Notes under the pieces: generated by a model | Told to the model about the DNA's origin: nothing | Databases searched by the model: none | The model's input: only the letters and a program-made list of their open reading frames with translations | Part shown: piece by piece, positions 55,841 through 64,000 of the stretch | Layout of the letters: each line of letters opens with the position of its first letter | Position numbering within the stretch: the first letter of the stretch is position 1 | Program-made: the position numbers and the translations under genes | Assembly: GCA_012517405.1 (NCBI GenBank) | Contig: JAAYVB010000024.1 | Coordinates: forward strand, 1-64,000 | Length of the DNA: 64,000 nucleotides | Direction: 5' to 3' | DNA from: Propionibacterium sp. | GTDB taxonomy: Bacteria; Actinomycetota; Actinomycetes; Propionibacteriales; Propionibacteriaceae

Positions 55841-56080
55841 ATGGCCGGTCCACAGCGCAAGCCTGTGAACAAGAGGAAGATCGTCCCCGTCAAGGCGGTC
55901 CGCATCGGCAACATCGACTACAAGGACACCGCGACCCTGCGGAGGTTCATCTCCGAGCGCGGCAAGATCCGCGCCCGCCGAGTCACCGGACTCAGCGTGC
56001 AAGATCAGCGCAAGGTCGCGATCGCGGTGAAGAACGCCCGCGAGCTGGCGCTGCTCCCGTACACCACGAACGCTCGCTGA
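55841..56080 (+). CDS. rpsR: 30S ribosomal protein S18, cysteine-free form
   Basis: 79 residues. [28 protein letters not shown] and [10 protein letters not shown] are S18 hallmarks. The zinc-binding cysteines of common actinobacterial S18 (a CxxC in the N-terminus and one Cys after VTG) are absent: the region reads [10 protein letters not shown] and GLSVQDQ. Cys-free S18 is usually the Zur-controlled spare copy; here it sits in the main operon. ATG with AAGGAG upstream. Confidence 0.97.
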   Translation: MAGPQRKPVNKRKIVPVKAVRIGNIDYKDTATLRRFISERGKIRARRVTGLSVQDQRKVAIAVKNARELALLPYTTNAR

Positions 56081-56096
56081 CCGGGAGGCTGCTGAT

Positions 56097-56543
56097 ATGA
56101 AGCTCATTCTGACTGCGACTGTCGACAACCTCGGTATCGCCGGCGATGTCGTCGAGGTGAAGGACGGCTACGGACGCAACTACCTGCTGCCGCGCGGCCT
56201 CGCCATCGCCTACAACCGCGGTACCGCCAAGCAGATCGAGGGCATCAAGCGCGCCCGCGACGCGAAGCAGATCCGCGACAACACGCACGCCGCCGAGATC
56301 CGCGCCCAGCTCGAGGAGCTCCAGGTGCAGGTTCCGGCCCGCACCGATGCCTCCGGCAAGCTGTACGGCGCGGTGAGCGCCAACGAGCTGGCACAGGCTA
56401 TCAAGAAGGCCGGCGGTCCCACCATCGACAAGCGCGCCATCAAGGCCGCCAAGCCGATCAAGACCACCGGCTCCCATCTGGTTTCGGTCAAGCTGACCGA
56501 TGCCGTTACCGCGCGCGTCCCCGTCGAGGTCGTCAGCGCCTGA
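56097..56543 (+). CDS. rplI: 50S ribosomal protein L9
   Basis: 148 residues. The N-terminal domain MKLILTATVDNLGIAGDVVEVKDGYGRNYLLPRGLA is followed by a long helix and the C-terminal rRNA-binding domain (DASGKLYGAVSANELAQAI). Ends the operon, 16 bases after rpsR. Confidence 0.98.
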   Translation: MKLILTATVDNLGIAGDVVEVKDGYGRNYLLPRGLAIAYNRGTAKQIEGIKRARDAKQIRDNTHAAEIRAQLEELQVQVPARTDASGKLYGAVSANELAQAIKKAGGPTIDKRAIKAAKPIKTTGSHLVSVKLTDAVTARVPVEVVSA

Positions 56544-56600
56544 TACACACGCGTCAGCACGCCCGGGCCTTTCCGAAGCGTCGTCTGACGTTCAACACCG

Positions 56601-56637
56601 GTGAGCCCCCGTCCCGATCGCTGCGGCGGGGGCTCAC
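56601..56637 (+). terminator. Terminator of the rpsF-ssb-rpsR-rplI operon
   Basis: GTGAGCCCCCG and CGGGGGCTCAC form an 11-bp stem with a 15-base loop, 57 bases after rplI. The T tract is weak. Confidence 0.7.
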
Positions 56638-56776
56638 TGCATGTTCGGCCATAGCCCGGCCGCGCCTGTCACGTGGACGATTGCGCTGCGGACGGCGAAC
56701 CGGCAGGCCTACGCAGCTGCCTCACTTTCGGAACACGACCTAGTGCCCTCAGCCAAAGGGTGCAACAATCGATGTC

Positions 56777-57859
56777 GTGCGCGTATTTAACTTTTCTGCC
56801 GGTCCCGCGATGATGCCGCTGGAGGTCCTCGAACAAGCCCAGGCCGAGTTGCTCGATTGGCAGCACACCGGCATGTCTGTTGCCGAGGTCTCGCACCGGA
56901 GCAAGGAATTCGTCGCTTGCGCCGACCACACCCAAGAGCTGCTCCGCCAGATCCTGGGCATCCCCGACAACTACCGGGTGCTGTTCATTCAGGGCGGCGC
57001 TTTCGGGCAGTTCGCCGGCGTCCCGCTCAATCTTTCGAAGCCGGGCGACACCGTCGATTTCGTGCTGACCGGGCAGTGGGGCACCAAGGCGTTCAAGGAG
57101 GCCAAGAGGTTCGGCCTGAATCCGATCGCCGTGACCGACGAGAAGGCGTCCAACTACACCACGACCCCGGCGCAGGGCACGATCCAGCCCACCGAGGGCG
57201 CCGCCTACCTGCACTACACCCCGAACGAGACCATCGGTGGTGTCGAATTCGGCTACATTCCCGAGACCGGTGATGTGCCGCTGGTCGCCGACATGAGTTC
57301 GACGATCCTGTCGCGCCCGCTCGACGTGTCGAAGTTCGGCGTCATCTACGCCGGCACCCAGAAGAACATGGGGCCTGCCGGGATGGCCGTGGTGATCGTG
57401 CGCGACGACCTGCTCGACCGCGCCCGCCCCGAGACCCCGTCCATCTGGCACTACCGCGAGATGGCCGATAACGACTCGATGCTGAACACTCCACCCACCT
57501 TCTCGATCTACCTGCTCGGCAAGATCCTCGACTGGGTGGAGCGCACCGGCGGGCTGGACGCGATGGCCGAGCGCAACCGCGCCAAGGCCGACCTGCTCTA
57601 CGGCTTCCTGGATTCCTCTGAGTTCTACTCCAACCCGGTCGCTCCCGAGGCGCGCAGTTGGATGAACGTGCCGTTCCTGATGACCAACCCCGACCTGAAC
57701 AAGCAGTTCGTCGCCGAGGCTGCGGCTGCCGGGCTGACCAACCTGGCCGGGCACCGTTCGGTCGGTGGCATGCGCGCGTCCATCTACAACGCGATGCCGA
57801 TCGAAGGCGTCCAGGCCCTCATCGAGTTCATGAAGGAGTTCGAGCGCGCCAACGCCTGA
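56777..57859 (+). CDS. serC: Phosphoserine aminotransferase
   Basis: 360 residues. FNFSAGPAMMPLEVLEQAQAELLDW, MSVAEVSHRSKEF, VADMSSTILSRPLDVSKFGVIYAGTQKNMGPAG (PLP Lys) and HRSVGGMRASIYNAMP match SerC. It makes phosphoserine from 3-phosphohydroxypyruvate and glutamate. The GTG start is 7 bases after AACAAT and has no ribosome site, a weaker case for a leaderless start. serA follows after 15 bases. Confidence 0.96.
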   Translation: MRVFNFSAGPAMMPLEVLEQAQAELLDWQHTGMSVAEVSHRSKEFVACADHTQELLRQILGIPDNYRVLFIQGGAFGQFAGVPLNLSKPGDTVDFVLTGQWGTKAFKEAKRFGLNPIAVTDEKASNYTTTPAQGTIQPTEGAAYLHYTPNETIGGVEFGYIPETGDVPLVADMSSTILSRPLDVSKFGVIYAGTQKNMGPAGMAVVIVRDDLLDRARPETPSIWHYREMADNDSMLNTPPTFSIYLLGKILDWVERTGGLDAMAERNRAKADLLYGFLDSSEFYSNPVAPEARSWMNVPFLMTNPDLNKQFVAEAAAAGLTNLAGHRSVGGMRASIYNAMPIEGVQALIEFMKEFERANA

Positions 57860-57874
57860 CGCGCCAAGATCACC

Positions 57875-59041
57875 ATGACCCACCGCATCAAGACCCTCAA
57901 CGCGATCAGCGCGCACGGACTCAACCGGCTGCCCAAGGAGTACGAGGTCGGCTCGGACGTCGAGAACGCCGAGGCCTGGCTGGTCCGCTCCGCCGACCTG
58001 CACCGCATGGAGATCCCCGACGAGGTGCTGGCTGTCGCCCGCGCCGGGGCCGGTACCAACAACATCCCGGTGGCCGACCTGAGCGAGCGCGGTGTGGTGG
58101 TCTTCTTCACCCCGGGCGCCAACGCGAACGCGGTCAAGGAACTGGTGCTGGCCGGCATGCTGCTCGCCGCGCGCAATATCGTCCCGGCCCTGTCGTTCAG
58201 CCGAAACCTGACCGGTGACGAGTCCGAGATGAACGTCGCGGTCGAGGGCGGCAAGAAGCAGTTCGTCGGCTGGGAGTTGCCTGGCCGGACGCTGGGCGTG
58301 ATCGGGCTGGGCGCCATCGGCGTCGAGGTCGCCAACGCCGCACAGGCACTGGGCATGAAGGTGCTGGGCTACGACCCGGCGATCACCATCCGGCACGCCT
58401 GGCAGTTGTCCAGCCAGGTCGACCGAGCCGCCAGCATCGACGAGGTCTTCAAGAAGGCCGATGTCGTCACCGTGCACGTGCCGCTGATGGACGCGACGCG
58501 CAACATGGTCAACGCTGAGCGCATCGCGCTGATGAAGAACCGGGGCGTGCTGATGAACTTCGCCCGCGCCGGAATCGTCGACGAGCAGGCCGTCGCCGCC
58601 GCGCTGGACGCCGGTGAACTGCGCACCTACGTGACCGACTTCCCCGGGCCCACCCTGCACGGCAACCCGCGAGTGATCGAGCTACCGCACCTGGGTGCGT
58701 CCACCGGTGAGGCCGAGGACAACTGCGCGATCATGGCGGCCGACGCGCTGCGCGATTTCCTGGAGAACGGCAACATCCTCAATTCGGTCAATTTCCCGGA
58801 CGCGTCGCTGGCTCGCAACGAGGGCAACGCCCGGATCGTCATCGCCAACGCCAACGTGCCCAACATGGTGGCGGAGATCTCCTCGCTGCTCGGCGACGCC
58901 GGACTGAACATCACCGACCTGCTGAACAAGTCGCGTGGCGACCTGGCCTGGACGATGATCGACGTCAACGGTGAGGTGCCCGAGGCCTTGGTCGAGCGGA
59001 TTCGCGGCATCCACGGGGTGCTCAGCGCGCGGGTCGTCTGA
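57875..59041 (+). CDS. serA: D-3-phosphoglycerate dehydrogenase
   Basis: 388 residues. ARAGAGTNNIPVADLSERGVVVFFTPGANANAVKEL, nucleotide site TLGVIGLGAIGVEVANAAQALG, Arg in NFARAGIVDEQ, Glu/His region ELPHLGASTGEAEDN, and a C-terminal ACT domain (ANVPNMVAEISSLLGDAGLNITDLLN) that usually senses serine. It begins serine synthesis. This is the short type without the extra domain of mycobacterial SerA. Confidence 0.95.
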   Translation: MTHRIKTLNAISAHGLNRLPKEYEVGSDVENAEAWLVRSADLHRMEIPDEVLAVARAGAGTNNIPVADLSERGVVVFFTPGANANAVKELVLAGMLLAARNIVPALSFSRNLTGDESEMNVAVEGGKKQFVGWELPGRTLGVIGLGAIGVEVANAAQALGMKVLGYDPAITIRHAWQLSSQVDRAASIDEVFKKADVVTVHVPLMDATRNMVNAERIALMKNRGVLMNFARAGIVDEQAVAAALDAGELRTYVTDFPGPTLHGNPRVIELPHLGASTGEAEDNCAIMAADALRDFLENGNILNSVNFPDASLARNEGNARIVIANANVPNMVAEISSLLGDAGLNITDLLNKSRGDLAWTMIDVNGEVPEALVERIRGIHGVLSARVV

Positions 59042-59155
59042 CTGCTCCATTTCCACCCGGTGGCTCGGGCAAGGGCGGATGCGTCCCTGAAGGTCACGTT
59101 TGGGTAACGTCTGCCCGTGAAACGTCTCACGGCCCGTGGAGCGCAGGAATGTAGG

Positions 59156-59166
59156 GTATACGATAC
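59156..59166 (+). promoter_or_regulatory. GTAT-ACG-ATAC inverted repeat upstream of the TRAP operon
   Basis: A short inverted repeat including GTATAC lies ~90 bases before dctQ. GTATAC-like sites are used by GntR-family regulators that often control TRAP operons, but none is encoded here. Confidence 0.3.
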
Positions 59167-59254
59167 GGTTACGAATACTGGACGCTCACAGTCGACGCCC
59201 CGAATTCCCCGTGCAGAGGGGCACGCCCCGGTCCCAGGAGAGGAGCCCGATCCC

Positions 59255-59815
59255 ATGTCATTGGAGGACACACCGAATACCGAGGTGGTGTCACCATCCG
59301 TTGCCCGATTGCGCCAGATCCTCAAGGTGATCAACCTTGGTCTCAGGCTGGCCGTGTCAGCGGCAATCGTGGCGATGGTCACCATCGTTTTCATGAACGC
59401 GCTGCTGCGCTACGTCTTCCGCTCCGGCCTGACCTGGTCTGAGGAGGCAGCACGCTACCTGTTCGTCTGGGTGGTATTCCTCGGCGCCATCGTGGCCACC
59501 CAGGAGCGCGGCCACCTCGCGGTTGACCTGTTCACGTCCCGCTTCAAGGGCATCGGCCACCGCGGCGTGATCATCTTCACCAACCTGATCTTCATCACCG
59601 TGCTGGGCTTCCTGGTGCATGGCTTGTGGCTGTTGATGGAACTCAACGCAGGCGTGCCCGCCCCGGTCACCGGCGTGCCGCGCAACACCATGTACATGGC
59701 CGGCTTCGCCGGCTCGCTGGTGATGATCGGCATCCTGATCTTCCAGAGCATCGTGCTCGGGATCCTCGGCCGGCTTGAGAATGAACCGCGCGGCGGAACG
59801 GGGGCAATCGAATGA
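59255..59815 (+). CDS. dctQ: TRAP transporter small permease (DctQ)
   Basis: 186 residues from the ATG at 59255, with AGGAG upstream; a longer frame from 59117 has no ribosome site. Four membrane helices, with FMNALLRYVFRSGLTWSEEAARYLFVWVVFLGAIVATQERGHLAVD as the DctQ core, split over helices 1 and 2. It partners the large permease, whose ATG overlaps the dctQ stop. Confidence 0.92.
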   Translation: MSLEDTPNTEVVSPSVARLRQILKVINLGLRLAVSAAIVAMVTIVFMNALLRYVFRSGLTWSEEAARYLFVWVVFLGAIVATQERGHLAVDLFTSRFKGIGHRGVIIFTNLIFITVLGFLVHGLWLLMELNAGVPAPVTGVPRNTMYMAGFAGSLVMIGILIFQSIVLGILGRLENEPRGGTGAIE

Positions 59816-61083
59816 TCTGGGTATTCCTCGGCGTTCTCTTCCTCTTCCTGTTCGCGGGCGTCCCGGTCGCGGCCGCCATGCTGGTCGCCGCCAGCGTCGT
59901 GCTCGCCAGCCTCGGGCTCTTCGACACCCAAGTGCTGGGCGAGAACATCATCAACGGCGCAAACAACTTCGCCCTGATGGCCATCCCGTTCTTCATCCTG
60001 ACCGGCGAGATCATGAACGCCGGTGGCGTGTCCCGGCGCATCGTGGACTTCGCCAGCGCGTTCGTGGGCCACATCCGTGGCGGTCTGGGCTATGTGACGG
60101 TTATCACCGGCATCATCTTCGCCGGCATCTCGGGCTCGGCCGTGGCGGACACCGCAGCCCTCGGCGCGATCCTGATCCCGATGATGGTGGCCAAGGGCTA
60201 CAAGAAGGACAAGGCCACCGCCCTGGTGGGCGCCACCGGCATCATCGGCACGGTCATCCCGCCCAGCATCCCGATGATTCTGTTCGGCGTCATCAGCGGC
60301 GTCTCGGTCACCGGCCTATTCATGTCCGGCCTCGTGCCCGGCCTGATCATGGGCCTCGGCCTGATGACGCTGTGGCGGATCACCACCAACCGCGAACACA
60401 TGGAGACGCTGCCCAAGGCATCGCGCAGCGAGCGCCTATCCGCATTCAAGTCGGCCGGCTGGGCGCTGTTGCTCCCGATGATCATCATCGTCGGTCTGCG
60501 CGGCGGCGTCTTCACCCCGACCGAGGCCGGCGTGGTGGCAGCCGTCTACGCCTTCATCATCAGCCTCTTCTACCGCGAACTCACCATCCCGAAGGTGATC
60601 GAGGTCCTGATCTCGACCGCAAAGACCACGGGCGTCGTGCTCTTCCTGGCCGCAGCGGCCATGGTCTCGGCCTACGCGATCACCATCGCGCAGATCCCGC
60701 AGGAACTGTCCATGACCCTGATGGGGCTGACCACCAACCCGACGGTGATGATGCTCCTGATCATAGTCTTCCTCTTCCTGGTCGGCTGCGTGATGGACAT
60801 GACCCCGGCAATCCTGATCTTCGCCCCGGTGCTGCTGCCCGTGGTGAACGGCCTGGGCATCGACCCGATCTACTTCGGCGTGATGATGGTCATCAACCTG
60901 TCGGTCGGCCTGATCACACCGCCGGTGGGCACCGTGCTCTACGTGGCCTGCGGCATCAGCAAGCTCAGCATTGTCCAACTGAGCAAGGCGATCTGGCCCT
61001 ACTTCACCTTCTACTTCGGCCTGCTACTGGTGATGGCGATCTTCCCGCAGATCATCATGGTCCCCGGCCAGCTACTCAGATAA
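59812..61083 (+). CDS. dctM: TRAP transporter large permease (DctM)
   Basis: 423 residues, ~12 membrane helices. MAIPFFILTGEIMNAGGVSRRIVDFA, GGLGYVTVITGIIFAGISGSAVADTAALG, GVFTPTEAGVVAAVYA and DMTPAILIFAPVLLPV are DctM signatures. Imports organic anions by sodium symport with DctQ and DctP. Confidence 0.95.
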   Translation: MIWVFLGVLFLFLFAGVPVAAAMLVAASVVLASLGLFDTQVLGENIINGANNFALMAIPFFILTGEIMNAGGVSRRIVDFASAFVGHIRGGLGYVTVITGIIFAGISGSAVADTAALGAILIPMMVAKGYKKDKATALVGATGIIGTVIPPSIPMILFGVISGVSVTGLFMSGLVPGLIMGLGLMTLWRITTNREHMETLPKASRSERLSAFKSAGWALLLPMIIIVGLRGGVFTPTEAGVVAAVYAFIISLFYRELTIPKVIEVLISTAKTTGVVLFLAAAAMVSAYAITIAQIPQELSMTLMGLTTNPTVMMLLIIVFLFLVGCVMDMTPAILIFAPVLLPVVNGLGIDPIYFGVMMVINLSVGLITPPVGTVLYVACGISKLSIVQLSKAIWPYFTFYFGLLLVMAIFPQIIMVPGQLLR

Positions 61084-61138
61084 CCCAACCACCAATCCAA
61101 CCGCTGTAAGAAGCACGACCTACCAAAGGAGCCAGTAA

Positions 61139-62206
61139 ATGAAGAGAAGGACCTTCCTGTTCGGTGCTGCCGGTTCCGCGGCAGCTGCGACCCTCGTGGC
61201 CTGTGGGGGCAACGGCGGCGCCAGCGGTGGCGCGTCCTCCGCCCCGGCCTCCGGTGCCGCCACCACCGCTGCCGGCGGCGGCGGCAAGAGCCTGGATACC
61301 ATCCGGGTCGCCCACTACTTCAACGAGGCACACCCGAACCACATCGCACTGACCGAGGTCTTCAAGCCGGCCATCGAGGAGGGCAGCAACGGCACCATCA
61401 AGGTGCAGGTCTTCCCGAACAGCCAGTTGGGCGATGAGGAAGCGATGTCGAACGGCGTCCGCAACGGCACCATCGAGATGGCCGTTCCCGGTGGCCTGCT
61501 GGCCAACGCCGACCGCAAGATCGGCCTGGTCGAGTTCCCCTTCCTTTTCAACGACTACGAGCATGGCCGCAAGGCGCTGGACAGCGAGCCGGGCGAGTTC
61601 GTCAAGGAAGCCTTCCGCGGTCTGGGCGCCGAGCCGCTCGGCTTCTCCCTCAACGGCATGCGCGTGGTCTCGTCCAACAAGGCGATCACCAAGCTGGACG
61701 ACTTCAAGGGCTTCCGGCTGCGGATGCCGAACGTCCCGGTCTACATCATGACCGGCGAGGCCTTGGGCGCGACCGTCACCCCGATGTCGATCAGCGAGAT
61801 CTTCACCGCTCTGGAGCAGAAGGTCATCGACGGCCAGGAGAACCCGTACCTGACCGTGCTGGCGAACAAGTGGTACGAGGTTCAGTCCCACATGATCGAG
61901 ACCTACCACCTGCTGTCGGTCAACTTCTACCTGTTCAACCAGGAGCTCTACGGTGGCCTGGACAGCGAGACCCAGAAGCTGATCGCGGACGCCTCTGACA
62001 AGTCCTCGCGCCACGCGTGGGACCTGTCGGTCGATTTGGAGAAGACCGTCAAGGGTGAACTCGAGGGTCACGGCATGACGATCATCATCCCGGACGAGTC
62101 GTTCAAGGCCGATCTGAATTCCGCCATGGACGGGGTGTACGAGAAGCTCTACGCCGACTACGACTGGGCCGAGGAGCAGGTCAAGAAGATCAAGGACATG
62201 GCCTGA
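61139..62206 (+). CDS. dctP: TRAP transporter substrate-binding lipoprotein (DctP)
   Basis: 355 residues. The N-terminus has a twin-arginine motif (MKRRTFLFGAAG) followed by lipobox LVAC at ~19-22, so it is probably a Tat-exported lipoprotein held at the membrane. The DctP fold follows: NSQLGDEEAMSNGVRNGTIEM, the ligand Arg in GFRLRMPNVPVYI, and TALEQKVIDGQENP. AAGGAG lies upstream. The likely ligand is a dicarboxylate or other sugar acid; not resolved. Confidence 0.92.
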   Translation: MKRRTFLFGAAGSAAAATLVACGGNGGASGGASSAPASGAATTAAGGGGKSLDTIRVAHYFNEAHPNHIALTEVFKPAIEEGSNGTIKVQVFPNSQLGDEEAMSNGVRNGTIEMAVPGGLLANADRKIGLVEFPFLFNDYEHGRKALDSEPGEFVKEAFRGLGAEPLGFSLNGMRVVSSNKAITKLDDFKGFRLRMPNVPVYIMTGEALGATVTPMSISEIFTALEQKVIDGQENPYLTVLANKWYEVQSHMIETYHLLSVNFYLFNQELYGGLDSETQKLIADASDKSSRHAWDLSVDLEKTVKGELEGHGMTIIIPDESFKADLNSAMDGVYEKLYADYDWAEEQVKKIKDMA

Positions 62207-62219
62207 TCAGCAAGATGTG

Positions 62220-62249
62220 GGGGGCGTCGGCCGCGGGGCCGGCGCCCCC
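62220..62249 (+). terminator. Terminator of the TRAP operon
   Basis: A 13-bp GC stem (GGGGGCGTCGGCC with one wobble) and 4-base loop, 13 bases after dctP, followed by TAGTCTTT. Confidence 0.8.
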
Positions 62250-62255
62250 TAGTCT
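62250..62255 (+). promoter_or_regulatory. -10 hexamer TAGTCT of a leaderless promoter (PEP/pyruvate-binding gene)
   Basis: TAGTCT directly follows the TRAP terminator and lies 7 bases before the ATG; no Shine-Dalgarno sequence. Confidence 0.5.
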
Positions 62256-62262
62256 TTCCACC

Positions 62263-64000
62263 ATGGACAGTTACAACCGGGCGAGCACCGGGATCCAGGG
62301 CCTGGACCGGATCTTCGATGGCCTGCGGCTCGGCGACAACGTCGTCTGGCAGGTCGACGGTCTCTCCCAGTACCGCGCGCTGATTCAGCCGTTCGCCAAA
62401 CGCGCCCGTGACGAGGGGCGCCGGCTGGTCTACTTCCGTTTCGGATCGCATGCCCCGCTGCTCGATGACCTCGACGGGGTCGAGATCGTCAAACTGGACG
62501 CGTCGTTGGGGTTCGAGAGCTTTGCCTCGGCGGTGCACAAGATCATCACCGAGACGGGGTTCGGCGCCTTCTACGTCTTCGATCTGCTGACCTCGCTGCT
62601 GTACACCTGGCGCAGCGATCTTGCCGTCGGCAACTTCTTCAAGGTCACCTGCCCCTACCTGTTCGACCTCGACACGGTCGCCTACTTCGGGCTGATCCGT
62701 CGTGAGCACACGTTCGCCACCCTGGCGATGATCCGCGACACCACCCAGCTGCTGCTCGATGTCTACCTCATCGGCGGGGAGACGTACGTCCATCCATTGA
62801 AGGTCTGGCTACGGCATTCACCGACGATGTTCTTCCCGCACCTGCTCAGTGGCGACGAAGCCGATCCCATCACCAGCAGCGAGGCCACCGCACGACTCTT
62901 CTCGGCCGCCTCGCACCGGGTCGATCCGCCCGACCACTGGCATCGCGTCGTCCAGCAGGGCTGGGCCGCGCTCGACTCGCTGGACGCCGCGGTACAGCGG
63001 GAAGCCGCCGACGAACTCATCGACATGTTCATCGGACGCGAGGGACGCGTGGTCGAGCTGTGCCGCGAGTACGTGACGCTGGCCGATCTGCTGACGGTGG
63101 CGATGCGCGAGATCGGCACCGGCTACATCGGCGGCAAGTCGGTGGGCATGATCGTGGCCAACGCGATCCTCGATCACGATCCGGAAGCCCACTTCACCCC
63201 CCGGATGGAGCAGAACGACTCGTACTTCCTGGGCAGCGACCTGTTCTACACCTACATCATCGCCAATGGCTGGTGGAAGCTGTGGGTGCAGCAGAAGAGC
63301 CACGACGGCTACTTCACCGCGGGCGCCTCGCTGAACCGCAAGCTCGCCACCGGGCGTTTCCCGCCGGTGGTGCGCGAGCAGTTCTTGTCGATGCTCGAGT
63401 ACTTCGGGCAGTCTCCCATCATCGCCCGTTCGAGTTCTCTGCTGGAGGACAACTTCGGCAATGCCTTCGCCGGCAAGTACGAATCGGTCTTCTGCGCCAA
63501 CCAGGGCACCCCCGAGGAGCGGCTGCATGCGCTCGAGGACGCGGTCCGCACCGTCTACGCCTCGGCGATGAGTACCGAGGCGCTCGAATACCGCCGCAAC
63601 CGTGGTCTCGACAGCTCCGACGAGCAGATGGCGATTCTGGTGCAGCGGGTCAGTGGAGACCATCACCAGGGGTTGTTCTTTCCGCACGCGGCCGGGGTCG
63701 GCAATTCGTCCAATCTGTATGTCTGGGATCCCGACATCGACCCGGACGCCGGCATGCTGCGGCTGGTGTTCGGCCTGGGCACGCGCGCCGTCGATCGCAC
63801 GATCGCCGACCACGCCAAGCTCATCGCCCTCGACGATCCGACCCGCGAGATCGACCCCACCGATGCTGCCCGCAATACCCAGCGCTATGTCGACGTGATG
63901 AGCCTCGACGAGAACAAACAGGTGACCAAGCCGATCGCCGAGATCCGAGAACTCGACATTCGGGCGGACTGGGATCTGTTCGTATCCACCGATACCGAGA
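62263..64000 (+). CDS. PEP/pyruvate-binding domain protein with degenerate KaiC-like N-terminus, 3' end outside window
   Basis: 579 codons are visible. Residues ~7-115 look like a KaiC/Rad55-type ATPase: STGIQGLDRIFDGLRLGDNV, a late strand FYVFDLLTSLL in the Walker B place, but the P-loop is gone (VDGLSQYRAL). The ATP-grasp-like PEP synthase/PPDK domain begins near 285 (GTGYIGGKSVG) with SPIIARSSSLLEDNFGNAFAG and EQMAILVQRV. In PEP synthase this domain binds ATP and is followed by a His swivel domain, not seen yet. Function may be PEP synthesis or a related phosphotransfer, regulated by the front domain. Confidence 0.75.
   Translation, partial: MDSYNRASTGIQGLDRIFDGLRLGDNVVWQVDGLSQYRALIQPFAKRARDEGRRLVYFRFGSHAPLLDDLDGVEIVKLDASLGFESFASAVHKIITETGFGAFYVFDLLTSLLYTWRSDLAVGNFFKVTCPYLFDLDTVAYFGLIRREHTFATLAMIRDTTQLLLDVYLIGGETYVHPLKVWLRHSPTMFFPHLLSGDEADPITSSEATARLFSAASHRVDPPDHWHRVVQQGWAALDSLDAAVQREAADELIDMFIGREGRVVELCREYVTLADLLTVAMREIGTGYIGGKSVGMIVANAILDHDPEAHFTPRMEQNDSYFLGSDLFYTYIIANGWWKLWVQQKSHDGYFTAGASLNRKLATGRFPPVVREQFLSMLEYFGQSPIIARSSSLLEDNFGNAFAGKYESVFCANQGTPEERLHALEDAVRTVYASAMSTEALEYRRNRGLDSSDEQMAILVQRVSGDHHQGLFFPHAAGVGNSSNLYVWDPDIDPDAGMLRLVFGLGTRAVDRTIADHAKLIALDDPTREIDPTDAARNTQRYVDVMSLDENKQVTKPIAEIRELDIRADWDLFVSTDTE

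Noticed and set aside
56669-58660. 663-codon minus-strand frame opposite serC and serA
   Set aside because: Composition is His/Gly/Asp/Val/Arg-rich with no domain pattern, and both genes on the other strand are certain. It is a by-product of GC-biased third codon positions.

Overview
The window is high-GC DNA from an actinomycete. Supporting signs are GTG and TTG starts, a WhiB-family regulator, a DivIVA-type polar scaffold, a TadA-associated acidic protein, an Lrp-controlled alanine dehydrogenase and a tRNA-Arg(ACG)/TadA pair. Propionibacteriaceae is the best guess from overall gene content, but this is inference and no rRNA is present. No prophage, transposase, CRISPR array or rRNA operon was found. 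Coding density is high and most genes are chromosomal housekeeping or transport genes.

Left part (1-20 kb): the 3' part of a secreted ice-binding-type (DUF3494) protein gene; a FUSC-family membrane protein; an alanine module (cycA permease, ald, and a divergent Lrp/AsnC regulator); chaB; a VIT-family protein; tRNA-Ser(CGA); tadA with its acidic partner; upp; a DivIVA plus long coiled-coil pair; menB divergent from aroE; a cytoplasmic BtuF-like protein; and a zinc-type ABC operon behind a palindromic Zur-like box. The substrate-binding and ATPase genes of that operon each lack one base.

Middle (20-42 kb): tRNA-Arg(ACG), tRNA-Ser(GCT) and tRNA-Ser(TGA), an LCP cell-wall ligase, quinone oxidoreductase, argG, a 2-hydroxyacid dehydrogenase, a Sir2 deacylase, a divergent WhiB-HTH protein, malQ with an alpha-glucoside ABC importer lacking its ATPase, a stress cluster (GlsB/YeaQ, two Dps proteins, an SDR, an orphan LuxR-type regulator) and pntA-pntB transhydrogenase.

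Right part (42-64 kb): glyoxylate-type reductase, a methyltransferase, a small protein-HAD-GNAT operon, a lipoprotein serine hydrolase, sulfurtransferase-Na+/H+ antiporter, YchJ, a membrane hydrolase pair, nfo, a degenerate isochorismatase, a LysE exporter, the rpsF-ssb-rpsR-rplI operon with a cysteine-free S18, serC-serA, a TRAP transporter (dctQ-dctM-dctP), and the 5' part of a PEP/pyruvate-binding protein with a degenerate KaiC-like N-terminus.

Two patterns run across the window. At least eleven genes have their start codon 6-7 bases after a TANNNT hexamer and no Shine-Dalgarno sequence, as expected for leaderless mRNAs. Many convergent gene pairs end in strong inverted repeats, three of them perfect palindromes without a loop.
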